A stretch of 64,000 nucleotides of DNA from Pyrrhoderma lamaoense (taxonomy: Eukaryota; Basidiomycota; Agaricomycetes; Hymenochaetales; Hymenochaetaceae): positions 2,418,001 through 2,482,000 of the forward strand of contig NBAZ01000003.1 of assembly GCA_002794735.1 (NCBI GenBank), given 5' to 3'. Shown piece after piece: positions 33,542 to 45,380 of this stretch. A program made the translations under genes and the position numbers. Position 1 is the first letter of the stretch; every line of letters begins with the position of its first letter. The notes under the pieces are model-generated. The model had not been told where the DNA came from. It saw only the letters and a program-made list of their open reading frames with translations, and searched no databases.

Positions 33542-34511
33542 ATGGCGACAGAGCTAGGTATTGACATCAGAAAAATATCCTTTGTTTTGCTATCCAGTCT
33601 TCTGCTTTTTGGTACCATTTACTCTGTCGCCTCTCATACCTATCTCGATACATCCGACCCTGCCATTGCACTTACACACGCACCTCATCCTCTACACAAT
33701 ACGAATTACTTTGCACGGAAAAATAATGCTCTTAATACGATTTTCATAAAACGTGCCTGGGCTTGGACTTCTGGCGCTGCTTTGTTACTCTACTTAACTG
33801 CACCTTCTCCCGTTGTGAACAATCCGGGAACTCGACAGACTACCATGAGTTCCCGCGAACGTATTCTCAAATGGGCATCAGCCACCTTTGTTTGGCTAGC
33901 GTTTACTTCCTGGTTCTTCGGACCCGGATTGTTGTCCCGCCTTACTGTAGCCTCGGGAGGCGAATGTGTTGTTCGACTACCGTCAGGATATATACATACT
34001 ATTCCTCTTCCCTACTGTTTCCCTTCTTCTCCGGAGGATGTATATCTTTCTCCATCAACGCATCCTCAGGTATTCTATCAAACGCCTTTGGCCCCTGATG
34101 CGGTGCTCTGCGAAGGAGACTGGCGAACTCGTGCCAGGCTTATGCGTGGGCACGACGTTTCTGGCCATATCTTCTTACTTACTATGAGCTTGTTATTCCT
34201 TGCCGATTCTGTGAGGCCACACCTGGCTAACAGCAGACCCCGCTCTTTGTTGCAATCGGCTGCACTCGGAGCTACCTTACTCTTAATGGCTGTCTGGTTT
34301 TTATCGATATTGACAACGGCGGTTTACTTCCATACACCATCTGAGAAATTTTCAGGCTATTGTGCGTTCACTGATTTCTTATAGTAATATAGTGATACAA
34401 AGAACTTACGGTTGCTCAGTGATAGGCTTGGCGGGTTATTTATTCACCCAACTTCCATTTTTTCGAAAACAAGAACTTAGATCAAGCATATCACACATAC
34501 ATAATGAGTAA
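33542..34511 (+). CDS. SCS3: FIT-family (SCS3/YFT2-like) endoplasmic reticulum membrane protein
   Basis: Fat-storage-inducing transmembrane family: an ER protein needed for lipid-droplet budding and phospholipid balance, described as an acyl-CoA diphosphatase in animals and yeast. Start MATELGIDIRKISFVLL (an in-frame upstream ATG at 33494 adds 16 mostly Thr residues). Hydrophobic segments: ISFVLLSSLLLFGTIYSV, AWTSGAALLLYLTAP, TFVWLAFTSWFFGPGLL, LLTMSLLFLADS, ALGATLLLMAVWFLSI. The signature GHDVSGHIFLL (catalytic His) is present, and a second His lies in TAVYFHTPSEKFSGY as in the family. One intron (phase 1) joins SGY to LIGLAGYLFTQLPFF; stop 34509-34511. About 300 residues, normal for the family. 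Confidence 0.87.
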
Positions 34512-34768
34512 GGTAGCCATTTACTATATTCTATAGAACTATGTTTGTATCTTTTTTTTGCTATACTTTGAGCGACCAGTCAAGGTAGAAGCGTGATGTG
34601 GTTCAATTGATTCAAAAGATAATGATGTAGAAACGTGGCCATGGGCCTAAGCGCTTTAAAAAGCAATCCGTAACCAACCCGCTTTCAATAAACCACTTCC
34701 ATCTGACCATCTGAAACAAGTTGATCTTGTTAAACTTCTTCTACTAACAACGGTTAAAACATAAGAAT

Positions 34769-35791
34769 ATGTCTAATTCACTGCATTCTTGTGGGTGGTT
34801 TTGTAGTCTATTCACGCATAGGGTAAGCCGTGGTGCAAGAACTCTTTCTAATCCAGTCAGCATGTACTAACTTATATCACCACATTGTCAGAAGCAGAGC
34901 CTAAAACCCCAATGTAAAGTGTCCACATATAAGTCAAATGGCTTCCGCTCCAAAATGGAAGACAAATACATTCTGGAGCCTTCAAACTTCGCTGAAATCA
35001 GAGGGCTGAGTTTCTTTGCTGTATATGGCGGACATGACAATCCTGATCCTACCCTTTACTGCAAGCGAAACCTACACAAAAGAGTTGCAGAACTTCTCAG
35101 AAAAAATCCTAGCGAAGATACAATGCGTTGTATAAAACAAGCATATAACGACATGGACTACGATACTGAGAAATCTCATATACGTGATACCGGAACCACT
35201 GCCGTTACTGCATTATTGCGTATACCGGAGTGTGAACCAGATTCTAATATTGATGCCATGCTAAAAGGAGAGAGTATTAAGGGGTGGCTTTACATAGCGA
35301 AATCGGGAGATTCCCGTGCGGTGCTGAGCCGCTCTGGCCGTGCAGATAGGCTGTCCTACGACCACAGTATCCCTGATGACTCAAAAGCTCAAAAGCTGCG
35401 CGACGATAGCAGTCAAACCGAGTGTGGGTGGTTACAAGGCACTCCGAGCCTATCAAGCTGTTCAGGAGACGTGTCTTGCAAGAGACGGTTGATAAAAGAG
35501 CCTTCAACATTTGAAAAGCCACTGGACATGGAGGATGAATTCTTAATTCTGGCTAGTGATGAGGTGAGCAACATTTTACTCGGGCGTCTATATCGATTTT
35601 ATTGATTGTATTGCAAATAGCTATGGGACAAAGTAGGCGATCAAGAAGCCATAGACATAGTAAGGAATAGGCCTAAATCAAGTCAAGCGGCAAAGACTTT
35701 GGCTAAGCAAGCGCAAAAAGATAGTGACTTGGATAACATCACTATAATAGTCATATACTTTCCGTGGGCGACTCCGGATAGTCGCAGTTAA
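34769..35791 (+). CDS. PP2C-like pseudophosphatase
   Basis: Same fold and exon plan as the PP2C genes on either side, but key ligands are changed. Exon 1 MSNSLHSCGWFCSLFTHR; exon 2 starts KQSLKPQCKVSTYKSNGFRS; last exon LWDKVGDQEAIDIVRNR ending WATPDSRS. The metal-binding motif, FDGHGG in active enzymes, reads VYGGHDN (Asp to Gly). AVTRSIGD is replaced by SLSSCSGDVS, and CDGLWD by SDE-LWD (Gly to Glu). Kept: RSKMEDKY, GTTAVTALL, SGDSRAVL, LSYDHSIP and DNITIIVI. The reading frame is open over both introns, so this is a full-length protein that has lost catalytic residues, not a random wreck. It may be a regulator or decoy; it could also be early decay. Confidence 0.82.
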
Positions 35792-36897
35792 GAAAGATTC
35801 TTACCCCTTATTTGAATGCATAATTATTGCATTGCATGAGCGCTATTCCGTTGTGTACTGCCTCAACCACAAGGAAGCATACCGTAGCGTATATAATAAA
35901 GTATACGAATTTGTACATATCTTAATTTCATTACTTAGTTATTAATTTGTATAATAGACTGATAGGTATTGACTACCCAAAGACTAAGTAATAGACTGTT
36001 ATATTTTACTTGTGTACAGTAGAAATGTGACTGGCGCTTGTTGATGAGTCATGATGCTTGTTTGAGTAACGGCTCGAGTTTGGAAATTGAAAATCACTTT
36101 AATCTTGATCAACTAGCCAAACCCAGAATGTATAATGGCTCCTACGGGTCTCATGTGCCCCAACAAACGCCCTTTGACCAACAACACTCTCCTTTCACCA
36201 GCGCTGGGTTTTGTTATGGCGATATCCCATATATGATTCATAAATAAGCTTAATAAAAGAGAAACAAAGGTGTATTGTCTATTGTATTCGCAAAACTCCC
36301 TAGCCCTAGGCGTCTCAGAATTAGATCATATATACTAGTAACTTGAAAGACATATACACCTCAAACAACTGTTCATCAACAATCTAACTCGGAGGTATAT
36401 CTTGCAATAAAAAACACTACTGGTGATGTTGCCATTGTAAGCATCGATCAGTTTACTCAATGATAGAACCGTTGTTTTACTCTTTATCTCTTTGTTTCTC
36501 GTTCACATTTATTATATTTCTTAATTAACTCTATACAGCTCGCTGATGAAGCCATGGTTTCGCGTTAGCTCGCTTAATGGAAAAAGGTAGAAAACGAGCA
36601 AGACTCAATAATTGCAAGGCCGAAGGTGTTTTCGAGTCCATTGATCGGAGAGAGCAAGAAATTAGATGATGTTGAGACTTTTGGTGGTAGTACTATATTA
36701 AAACCAGGAGAGGCAGCCGGAACCCTGAAGAAGGCAGTGGAACCAGCAACAAAAGCTAATGTACACCTTACTATCTCTCAGGTATTATATCCTTTGTTAT
36801 CTTTGCTGCCTATAAAAAGGAGTTGATCTGATTATGAAAAATTCATAACTTCCATCAATATCCTGCACAGCCTTCTACTTCTAATACTATTACCACC
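35792..36897. other. Intergenic; possible non-coding or weak upstream exon
   Basis: Mostly AT-rich. An open block near 36623-36780 (plus strand, ESKKLDDVETFGG ... PATKANVHLTISQ, then a GTATTA donor) might be a 5' exon of the next PP2C gene, but no ATG was found in frame. Confidence 0.3.
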
Positions 36898-37879
36898 ATG
36901 TCTTCTCATAGAGAACCATACCACAGGGAGTACACTGTTCCATTTCAGCAACTGAAAGAGCCCTACAATATCGGTATTGCGACGAAAATCGGGCTGAGGG
37001 AGAAGGATGAAGATAGGTATGCATATATATTGGACTTCGCACATATTCGCGGGCAGGGTTACTTCGCTATTTTTGATGGGCATGGAGGAAAGGAGGCATC
37101 GGAGTATTGCAAGGAAAAGTTTCACAATAACTTGACGACCATGCTTCGTGCGGCACCTGCATTGGACGTTGACGAAGCCTTAAAGCAGACATTCTTGGCT
37201 ACTGATATTAGCTTTATCACGGAAAAGAAAAACAGTAACGTCGGGAGCACAGCTGCAGTTGCCTTTGTACGAATTGAAGATGATCTTTCGAATCAGAACT
37301 TCTCAGATCAATCTTACTCTGATGGACCACTTCCTGAACCTGAGGAAGGCGAACAACCGATTATTCCACCCCTCAATTCTAAATTCAAGCGGATACTATA
37401 TACCTCGAATGCTGGTGATGCACGCGTGGTTTTGTGTCGTGATGGTTTGCTATGCGATTGACTTATGACCACAAGGCAAGCGATGCCAGTGAGAAGCAAC
37501 GGGTGGTGGGTCTTGGAGGTCGATTTTTTAATGGGCTTGTTTGGGGAGCATTAGCTGTTACGAGAAGTATCGGGGACTGGAACTTGAAGAAATATGTCAC
37601 CAGTGAACCTTATACACTTAGGACGGAGCTTAGTCATCGGATGAGTTCTTTATAATTGCTAGTGATGGGGTAAGCTATCCACATAAATATCGGAATTAGT
37701 GAACTTTACTGATACACATCATAAAGCTATGGGATGTCATCTCTGATCAAGAAGCTGTTGAGCATATTCGTGAATTTCAAGATTCAACGGAGGCAGCTAA
37801 TAAATTGATTCAACTTGCTACGGAAAGACGTTCCTGGGATGATGTTACAGTTATGGTTGTGCGCTTGTCTAAGAAGTAA
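36898..37879 (+). CDS. PP2C-type phosphatase, two frame breaks
   Basis: Starts MSSHREPYHREYTVPF; then NIGIATKIGLREKDEDRY, IFDGHGGKEASEYC (metal site intact), GSTAAVAFVRIE, SNAGDARVVL, LTYDHKASD, ALAVTRSIGDWNLKKYV, DEFFIIASDG-LWD and DDVTVMVVRLSKK at the end. The catalytic Asp residues are all present; the usual DN-T-V motif is DDVTV. Two places each need one extra base to keep the frame: 37446-37450 (between CRDGL and MRLTYDHK) and 37635-37641 (between RTELS and DEFFIIA). Both sides are well conserved, so the breaks may be sequence errors; if real, the gene is dead. Similar in design to the phosphatase at 31.4 kb. Confidence 0.82.
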
Positions 37880-39427
37880 ATATTCTTTCAGTACGAGTAC
37901 ATATATTTGGACCCTCTTGTTATCCCAATGTCGTATATAATACTTGTATAGGTCTCAGTCATATATCATTACCACATGCACTCACATACCCCTTTTATGA
38001 CTCTCATTACACCAACAAAAAAAACACCAAACTTGAAGCATCTAGATATGCTGCTTACCCCTCTCTCGATATGTTCATACTCGATCTCTTCGATTCACCC
38101 CTCCCTCCTACCTTCATGCGCCTCCGAGGCTTTGCTCCTTGTTTCACTTATCCTAGTATTGATATGATTATATGCATCACTAGCTGTGATCGCGCTGATT
38201 TCACTAAGGAAGCCTCCCTTGGTCCTAAAAAAACATAACCAAGTAACAAATAAGTACCTGTAGTGTACAAAATAACTGCAGTATGATTAATGTGATCGAG
38301 CGAGTGAATGGCTTACATGGCATGTGTGGAGAAACTGGGATATTCTGTGAATATGACAACAGATATTGAAATAAGATCGGGCTACAAAGAAGTTTACTCC
38401 TGCCAATATATTGGCGAACGAAAAGAAATATCAATATCAATTTTTTATCGTTGACTGAGTGAGACTTCTTGGAGCTTAACTTCCCTAACACCCCTCAGAC
38501 CAGTACATTGTAGATGTATAGGTTGACACAAAAGGTGTTTGTACACTCCGATCATCCGCACATACACAACTCATGCAAATATTAATATCCAGGTTTGTCC
38601 TATCAACACCTTGAGTGCAAGACAAAATACTATAAAGATGCTACGAGAAGAATTGAAAGAATTGAAATTGAGAAGCAAGTGAAAAAGTCGTACTTGTGCA
38701 AAGATGGAAACTCTGGATTGATGGGAACCTCCTTCTTAATTGGAGTGTCGAAACATTCATAATACCCACCCCGCATTGTAATAATTATTGAATACCTAAA
38801 GCTAAACGATAATTATAACATGCGCGCAACATGAAGTTTTCTATAAGATATACTATAGTATATCAGTGATACACATCGTACTTTCAGACGCACTGTTACA
38901 CAGTATCTATACCCCCTTGTATAAGTATTCTGTTTCCGGTCAAGTCTCGAGCGGTAGGATAATAATAGAATAGTTATACAGGCTACATACCACATGTAAA
39001 AAAATATTCACATATTTTTTATATATTTATGATAACTTAAGCTAGCTGAACCGGAAAAACAACAACAACAATATATACTATAATAATATAGTATTGGGAC
39101 TGAAGTTATTGCATAATATTATTTTATTATCTAAAAGGCTTCATATACTTGTACCGAATGCTACCCATCATCGATGCCCGATCATCGTGATAATCATCAC
39201 AGGTTCAGCGTGGACAAACAGGCACACTTCCCAGGGCTACATTCACAGGTGATCGATAACACATATTTATATAAAAACCGATGGACGTATCTTGTCATCC
39301 CTCCTCCGCGTTCCCTCTCTGTTTCACTCTCAAGCAATCGACTGCAACAATATCTTTATCCCTGAAATCGTACCGTCTCAGCTCCTTTCAAATATTCTCT
39401 AACTACTCTTCTTTCTGTTCTGCTTTC
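37880..39427. other. AT-rich intergenic region, no gene recognised
   Basis: About 1.5 kb with T/A-rich sequence, including ATAATATAATATAGT-like stretches near 39070-39090 and 39115-39130. Separates the phosphatase block from the kinase block. No supported coding sequence. Confidence 0.5.
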
Positions 39428-40006
39428 TTAAACTGTATGACCATCCCATATATCGCCTTGTCTTTTATTGAGGTATTTGTAACCGATTCGCGCATTTGTG
39501 TGGATACTGGCCACAGGAACTCCTTGACCGTGAACTTTCTTTTGTCTTTTGTCGGAGATCAAGTTTGAATCTTCGATCAATGACCAAGCCTTGTCATAGC
39601 GCGCTACCCATTCGTCGTCAGTAGAGGCCACAATCTCCCTTGGCCAATCAACTTGTGTAACAAGTACCAAGGTTCCTTTCAATCGTTCTCCCTCTTGGAA
39701 GAACAGCTTCCTATTGCGCATCTCATCATTTTCCGCTCTTCTCTTTCTCCTAATTATGTTTTTGACGATGTTTTCGTCCTCTTATCGCTCAGCCTGTTCC
39801 AGATCTGGAGGGCTATATTTATCGTTCACTAGTTGGAAGACGGACGATAAAGTCTGTGAGAAAGGTTTGATGGTCATACTTGACGTGGACACACCCTTCT
39901 CAGGTCGGACATGTACCACAACCAATGTGTCCGTCCGTTGTAAATGGCTTTGACTTGCGTCAGTTGGTATATGTTCTAGTTGACATTGCTCCTTCGAGAT
40001 GGGCAA
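39428..40006 (-). pseudogene. Decayed ORF with one in-frame stop
   Basis: Minus-strand reading is open in one frame for about 190 codons apart from a single TAA near 39779. It runs from EQCQLEHIPTDASQSHLQR through VVVHVRPEKGVS and FQLVNDKYSPPDLEQAER, then stop, then EDENIVKNIIRRKRRAEND, GTLVLVTQVDWPREIVAS, DDEWVARYDKAWSLIED. I do not recognise the protein. The long co-linear frame suggests a former gene broken by a nonsense change, or an exon pair I have misjoined. Confidence 0.4.
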
Positions 40007-40089
40007 CGCAGCTTCTATGATGATTGGATGAGAGCCAAACTCAGTTAGAGGGATTATGTTGTGTTTGAATGATTCTGTTTAATCTCCTT

Positions 40090-40300
40090 GACAAGGCTCC
40101 ATCTGTTTTGGTGACATATGGAGCGAGGATCGTCTGTATCCTATTTTTTGTTGATCCTCAGCTCGTGCTTTTGTAGCAGCATTCCTTTTCTTTCTGGCCT
40201 CATTGTCCGCCTCTCTCGCTCTCGCCGTCTGTGCGATCTATTTCTGCTTTGAGGAACGCTTGTTCGGATGCGTAAACTTCGAGGGTGGGACTTAACGTCC
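40090..40300. repeat. Duplicated segment, copy 1
   Basis: About 200 bases that recur, in the same orientation, at roughly 40800-41005. Both copies share TGTCCGCCTCTCTCGCTCTC, then TGCTTTGAGGAACGCTT and TCGAGGGTGGGACTTA. On the minus strand both read SPTLEVY, then AFLKAE-DRTDGESERGGQ, so the unit is a piece of former coding sequence. Copy 1 has a stop after GGQ. Confidence 0.75.
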
Positions 40301-40700
40301 CAGCAGCTAGTGATCAAGTTCCATAGATTGTCATCTAGGCCCCGCGCGATCAGTTCTAGGCTCATAGGTCTGCAAGGACATTTATTCTTACTAAAACCAA
40401 TAAATGTCTGAAAATGTCTGAAAACCAGATTCTCTTTATGCTTTGATGAAAGGGGGGGGGCCAGTCACAATCTTTGAAAGGAGACAGTTGTACAATTAAC
40501 TAGTAGTATGGATATGAGTAGAAAGCCTTGTTTAGCAGCGTACCTCAAGAACAGTCATAGAGTATGAGGAGACATTAGATGCCAGACTCAAAGTGCCATC
40601 AGTTGTCCATAGCTCTGGGGCAAGCCACCTATAATCAACGTCCGATCCAGGGAGATTGGTAAAAATATCTCCCGTGAGATCATCTAAGATCTATATACAC
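40141..40700 (-). pseudogene. TKL kinase C-lobe fragment
   Basis: Minus strand: an activation-segment exon DDLTGDIFTNLPGSDVDYRW, LAPELWTTDGTLSLAS, SYSMTVLE at about 40700-40550, then remains of the final exon, MSLELIARGLDDNLWNLITS ending CWD at about 40370-40300, where homology to the kinases at 43-51 kb stops and the frame runs into the duplicated segment. The IMTG...GERP part is missing or scrambled and no N-lobe is present. A truncated relative of the tandem kinases, not functional. Confidence 0.75.
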
Positions 40701-40799
40701 ATTGATTATAGGATCTTAGCTAGGAGATAGGGAGTTTCTTGCCGTTTGATTGACTGGGCTAGCATTCGCGTGTTGTCCCATTTTATTGTGTCTACCCGA

Positions 40800-41005
40800 A
40801 GTCAAGATCTGACCCTTGACAAGACTCCATCTGTTGTGGTGACAGACGAAGCGAGGAGTCGCACTTGTACTTTTGCAGTGGCCTTCCTTTTCGCATGGCC
40901 TCCTTGTCCGCCTCTCTCGCTCTCGCCGTCTGTGCGATCTGTTTCTGCTTTGAGGAACGCTTCTTCGAATGTGTAAACTTCGAGGGTGGGACTTAGAGTT
41001 CTAAT
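40800..41005. repeat. Duplicated segment, copy 2
   Basis: Direct repeat of the 40090-40300 segment. Here the minus-strand frame stays open longer: TLEVYTFEEAFLKAETDRTD, then GHAKRKATAKVQVRLLASS. This copy is therefore the better preserved one, although no start or splice structure was found. Confidence 0.7.
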
Positions 41006-41285
41006 GATGATGAGACTGAGTTGGATGGTATCCCAAGTACAATGATTGGTATTACGATCTAAACATATAACTTTGTTATGTCTACACGTGTAATGTTCGC
41101 ATGATCCAAGGTATCAGATTCACAAAACAAGCACAGCATAGTAGTGAGAAGTTGATATCCTACAGACAAATTCTACAACATAGTAGTTGTACTATTGGTT
41201 TATAGGATTTTAACAAAGAATGTAATTACGAGAGGAAGGGGGGTCGTAGGTACTGAACTAAAATCACGGTATTAGTACCAATTTA

Positions 41286-42495
41286 TCAAATGGATAAAAT
41301 GGTAAACTTACGAAGAAGAGTATCGATAAGAACCTCCTTTATGGTCGGTCTCTTCTGGGGATCTTGGTCCCAGCAGCGAATTATCAAGTTACGTAGATTG
41401 TCGTCGAGGCCTCGGTCGATCACCCCTTGACTCATAGGTATGAGAGGACGCCTATTCCTACTAAAACCAATAAATGTCTGAAAACCAGCTTCGCTGGCAT
41501 TTTCGATGAAGGGGGGAAGGCCAGTCATAATCTTTGAAGGGACAATGGTACAGGTGATAAGTGAGGCAGATGTTGAGTAGAGAAATTCATTTAGTTTCAT
41601 ACCTCCAGTACTGTCATTGAAAAGGAGAAAATGTCTGTTTTTTCATCCCGTTTTCTACCGGATGTTCCTACCTCAGGAGCAGTCCACTTCAAATTACATA
41701 TGACATCTTTGTAGCCGTGCTCAGATAAAACCTACACACAGATAATCAAGGAATTAAGTACGGAGTATAGATAAGCTACATACCTCTAAGAGACCAAAAT
41801 TCGCTAAAACTATCTGACCATGGCCGTCGACAAGAATATTCGCCTGAGATGGGTGTCATGACAAAGAATGTTATATATATACTTTGATATACATACAGCT
41901 CTGATGTCACCGTGAATAATGGGCGGGTCACGACTATGCAAAAATTTAATTCCAGATATCAAGCGTAGGATCTGAAAGAAAGTATCATAAAGATTTAGTT
42001 CATAACAAGCGCTGATGAACGTACTATGGCTTTTCGATCAACCCCTTCGTTTTCGCTGATATATTTTTCAATCCTAAGAATCCATTTTCCATCCATGGGC
42101 TGATCAGACATATATTTCTTGGTTTAGCGAGCTTTCCAGACAGTTAGAAATAAACATATACGGATAGAATTCATTCTCGAACGTAACTCCCCAGAACGGT
42201 AAGATATACTTGTTTGTATCTCCTTTTTCTACTTCCCGCCAGACTTGCAAATCCTATAAAATTTCTAGAAGGTAAAGAATAAAATCAAAGCTATGGTGTT
42301 TTGTCTTCTACGTACTGTCTTGTCCTCTGCAATCTTGCACGGAAGACGTCTCGCTAAACATTTGCTACTATCGAGGAATGTACCCTCAAAATCTTCGGAG
42401 TTTCCATCAAAACCTCTTGGACCATTCTCGTTTATCTGAATATTAATCGTAATTTCAGCTTCGTAAAGCTCTCGATACCCAGGAAGAAGAAGTCC
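41286..42495 (-). CDS. Divergent TKL kinase with NFG motif (5' end unresolved)
   Basis: Exons on the minus strand: GLLLPGYRELYEAEITINIQ, FEGTFLDSSKCLARRLPC (N-lobe); LQVWREVEKGDTNKYILPFW; YVSDQPMDGKWILRIEKYIS; LRLISGIKFLHSRDPPIIHG ending DIRA; ANILVDGHGQIVLANFGL; KWTAPEVGTSGRKRDEKTD; then IMTGLPPFIEN and GLDDNLRNLIIRCWDQDPQK ending RPTIKEVLIDTLL. Exon boundaries match the tandem kinases to its right, but sequence identity is much lower. The Mg-binding DFG Asp is Asn (ANFGL), so it is probably a pseudokinase or very weak kinase. The 5' end and start codon were not found; the coding region probably continues upstream of 42495. Confidence 0.75.
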
Positions 42496-42933
42496 TAAGG
42501 ATAATATATCAACTGCTTAGCCAGACTATATTGACCGCTGATTTTTCTGATGTTTTTTATGGGACAATTAAAGACTTCATTATGACTGATTATGGAAGAA
42601 CAGACGAGGTTTTGGGATGATGTCATGATTGTACACTTGACCATGAAGTTATGCGCCCTTGGGATCAGGTATCTTCCTTTGAAGACGAAAACTTTCCGAT
42701 TAGTTGCAACATTGTATCATATCTTGATTCAGATCCCCCTTGCGCGGTATCTCATAATACATTCAGCCACTCCCTCATCCTTTCTTCTCATATCGTCATT
42801 TTAAGTTTTATATCAGTACATCAGTGCCATATGAGGCTCAACCTTGTTGCATGATAAAAGGAAGGTATATTTGAGTCCACAAAAAATAGTTGCAACGTAA
42901 TAACGAGGCAGTTCAGATACAACTTGAGTTATT

Positions 42934-42958
42934 ACAGACACCCTTCATGAGTGTCTGT
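42934..42958. repeat. Inverted repeat downstream of kinase unit A
   Basis: ACAGACAC - 9-base loop - GTGTCTGT, a perfect 8-bp stem. The identical element occurs at 45841-45865 and 48701-48725, each 165-190 bases past the kinase stop codon. Likely in the 3' UTR or a 3' processing region; function unknown. Confidence 0.8.
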
Positions 42959-43122
42959 ATAACATACATGCGGTAGGATATATTTATTAGCTAGACAGAA
43001 TAGGAAGAGTGAGAAAAGTGTAAAAAGAGTGCTCTGGGAATGTTTGGCTACATATGAATTGAGGAAGAAAGTCACATCGTTGAGAGTATGATGCATCAGT
43101 ATCATTTTCTAGAAAGATAGAT

Positions 43123-44712
43123 TTACTGACGGAGCTCGGCAAGAACTTGGTCAATTGTCGGTCTCCTCACGGGATCTTGGTGCCAGCAGCGGGTGATTAA
43201 GTTCCACAATTTATCATCAAGACCTCGCGCAATTACTTCTAGATCTGTTGGTCTTGGAGGGCGTTCACCTCGATGCTTACTTATGAGCACCCATGGTGTG
43301 CACTTTATCTGATGGAAAGGGAGAAGGCCAGTCATAATCTTTGAAAGGAGAAAGTTGTACAATTATTTAGTACTATGGACGTGAGTAGAAAGCCTTGTTT
43401 AGCAGCGTACCTCAAGAACTGTCATGGAGTATGAGAAGACATCAGATTCTGGACTCAAAGTGCCATTAGTTGTCTCTGGGGCAAGCCACCTATACGAGTC
43501 ACTCAATCCACGGGTTTGGGTAAAGGGGACTCCGGTAAGTTCCTCCATAATCTATATACACATTGATTTTAGGATCTTAGCTAGGGTAATAGGGATTAAT
43601 TGCCCACCTTCCGGAGACCAAAATCAGCTAGGACTGGTTGACCTTCGTCATTTATAAGGATGTTTGCCTGATATGTAAAGCAATTAGAATATCGATATGA
43701 CATTAGGTACGTTGGGAGACAGACTGCTTTGATATCACCATGTATGATGGGTCTTTCACGATTATGCAGAAAAGCGAGCCCCTCAGATATGCGTCGGATC
43801 TGAAATGGGATATCATAAACATATTGTTCATAGTTCATAGTAAGCAATGGAGAACGTACAATTGGCTTCCGATCAACATGTGGGTTCTTTGTGATATACG
43901 TGAATGTATCTCCATTACTCATCCACGGGCTCACCATATATCTATTTCCGCCTTTGTTTGAACAAAATTTCTAGATGATTTGGATTTTAACTTACGGATA
44001 AGTTCCATCACCGAACATAGCTCCCCAGAATGGTAAAATATAATTATTATGATCTTCCTTCCCTACCTCTCTCCAGATTTCCACCTCACGAAGAAAACGC
44101 TACATAACAGAGAATTAGAATAAGGCTTATAGATAGGTATTATCTTTCCGTACCGCTTTTTCTTCGTCTGTGACTTCACCGAAATGAAGAACCTTGATTG
44201 CACATTTCTTGCTACCGAGATATTCACCTTCCCATATATCGAATGTCGCGCTACCGCTGACCGGGTTGCTCCCGACTTTCCTAACTTCTCCATGTTTAAG
44301 TTCAATGATGGGAAGGAGTTGTCCGCTTTTTTCCTGCAAGGTAAGTAGCTCCTGTGCTAATTTGCTATGGCGGGTGTCTCCCATAGTGAAGGTTCCCATT
44401 TGCTGTTGCATCTCACTCATCACCCTTACAGTTTCCTCGGGCTTCTGTTTTAAAAGGTTCTTAACATCACTGGTTTTGAAAGTACTTGTTATAGTTGTAA
44501 CTTACCTCTTGGTCAGATCGCCTGTTCTTCTCGTTTTGTGCCATTGTATTGCGTATAACCAGGGGGGGACTGAAGTTGCAGATTAATGTGTTGATTGCTT
44601 GATTGCACAGGTTGATATTACTGGGGTTTAGTTCTGAGGGGAGAATTACTTTGGCTTGAGGGGTATTTATCCATCCAATCATTCGAAGAGTTTTCTCCTC
44701 TAGCAACCAATG
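43123..44712 (-). CDS. TKL kinase, tandem copy A
   Basis: Minus-strand exons: RMIGWINTPQAKVILPSELN (remnant of the helical N-terminal region), QQQMGTFTMGDTRHSKLAQE, LPIIELKHGEVRKVGSNPVS, FDIWEGEYLGSKKCAIKVLH (beta3 Lys), FLREVEIWREVGKEDHNNYI, MVSPWMSNGDTFTYITKN, RRISEGLAFLHNRERPIIHG ending DIKA, ANILINDEGQPVLADFGL, TGVPFTQTRGLSDSYRW, SDVFSYSMTVLE, and IMTGLLPFHQIKCT ending LAELRQ at 43123. Catalytic Asp (HGD) and DFG are intact. The glycine loop lacks a GxGxxG pattern. The N-terminal part is damaged: the splice acceptor before LLEEK reads TTGG where copy C has CAGG, and upstream exons are decayed. If expressed, translation may start at an internal Met such as MIGW. Confidence 0.8.
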
Positions 44713-45052
44713 TAGTTTTGTGGTCCAGTAAAGCGATGCACGTAGTACAAAGGGATGCCTATTCTTGCAAGATGTAAGACATAATCATGTTTGATTCTTC
44801 AGTTAATATTATCCATATAAGTCGCGCGGGCCTTCAATTTGGTAGCTAGGTGGCCCGTGAATGGCTAGACATATGCACAACCTCAAATTGTATTTTCCAG
44901 ATATAGGATGCAAAGGGAGTGCGTATACTCACTACAACAATAAAATTTAAGTTCATGTTTCAATCAGTTCCCGTATGTTATCGGTCCACCATAAAAATGA
45001 TTATTCAAAGAAGCAGAATATTAGTCCCTAATTTGTATTTGACATCATAATT

Positions 45053-45240
45053 GCACCAACAAACGGAAAGCGCTGTAAATGGGCCTACGGATGCGATCCG
45101 AAAGACAATGGCGACCACTTTGTTCGAAGTCATGCGAGTATTCTCGTGTTTCCTGCCATTTACTACTACACCTTCGGCGATGGGAGCTAAAAGCGGTACC
45201 AAGGACTTCACGAGAAAGTCGTGATAAGACTAGAGACAAT
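45053..45240 (-). pseudogene. Decayed N-terminal exon of kinase copy A
   Basis: Reads LVPLLAPIAEGVVV then KHENTRMTSNKVVAI, aligning with APVPFLSPVVGVVV and CENVRTN of intact copy C, followed by SGRHCLSDRIRR resembling the next exon (LGQRCEQLLYAIRN). No usable ATG or splice site is kept, and the same decayed sequence is repeated in copy B. Confidence 0.55.
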
Positions 45241-45380
45241 ACGTAGAATGACTTGAATAAATGACGATAACTTTACAAGTCACAAAGAGCCACAAGATAT
45301 GAGTACAATAAACTAGAGCTGTTTTGTGTAGAAGAGCCGTGTAGGTTGGATTTTAGATCTACTGTCCTTTGTGAACTGCT

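Noticed and set aside
36626..36780. Upstream exon for the PP2C gene at 36898
   Set aside because: The open block lacks an ATG, and splicing into MSSHREP could not be shown.
37880..39427. Transposon in the AT-rich gap between PP2C and kinase blocks
   Set aside because: No transposase, reverse transcriptase or terminal repeats could be recognised.
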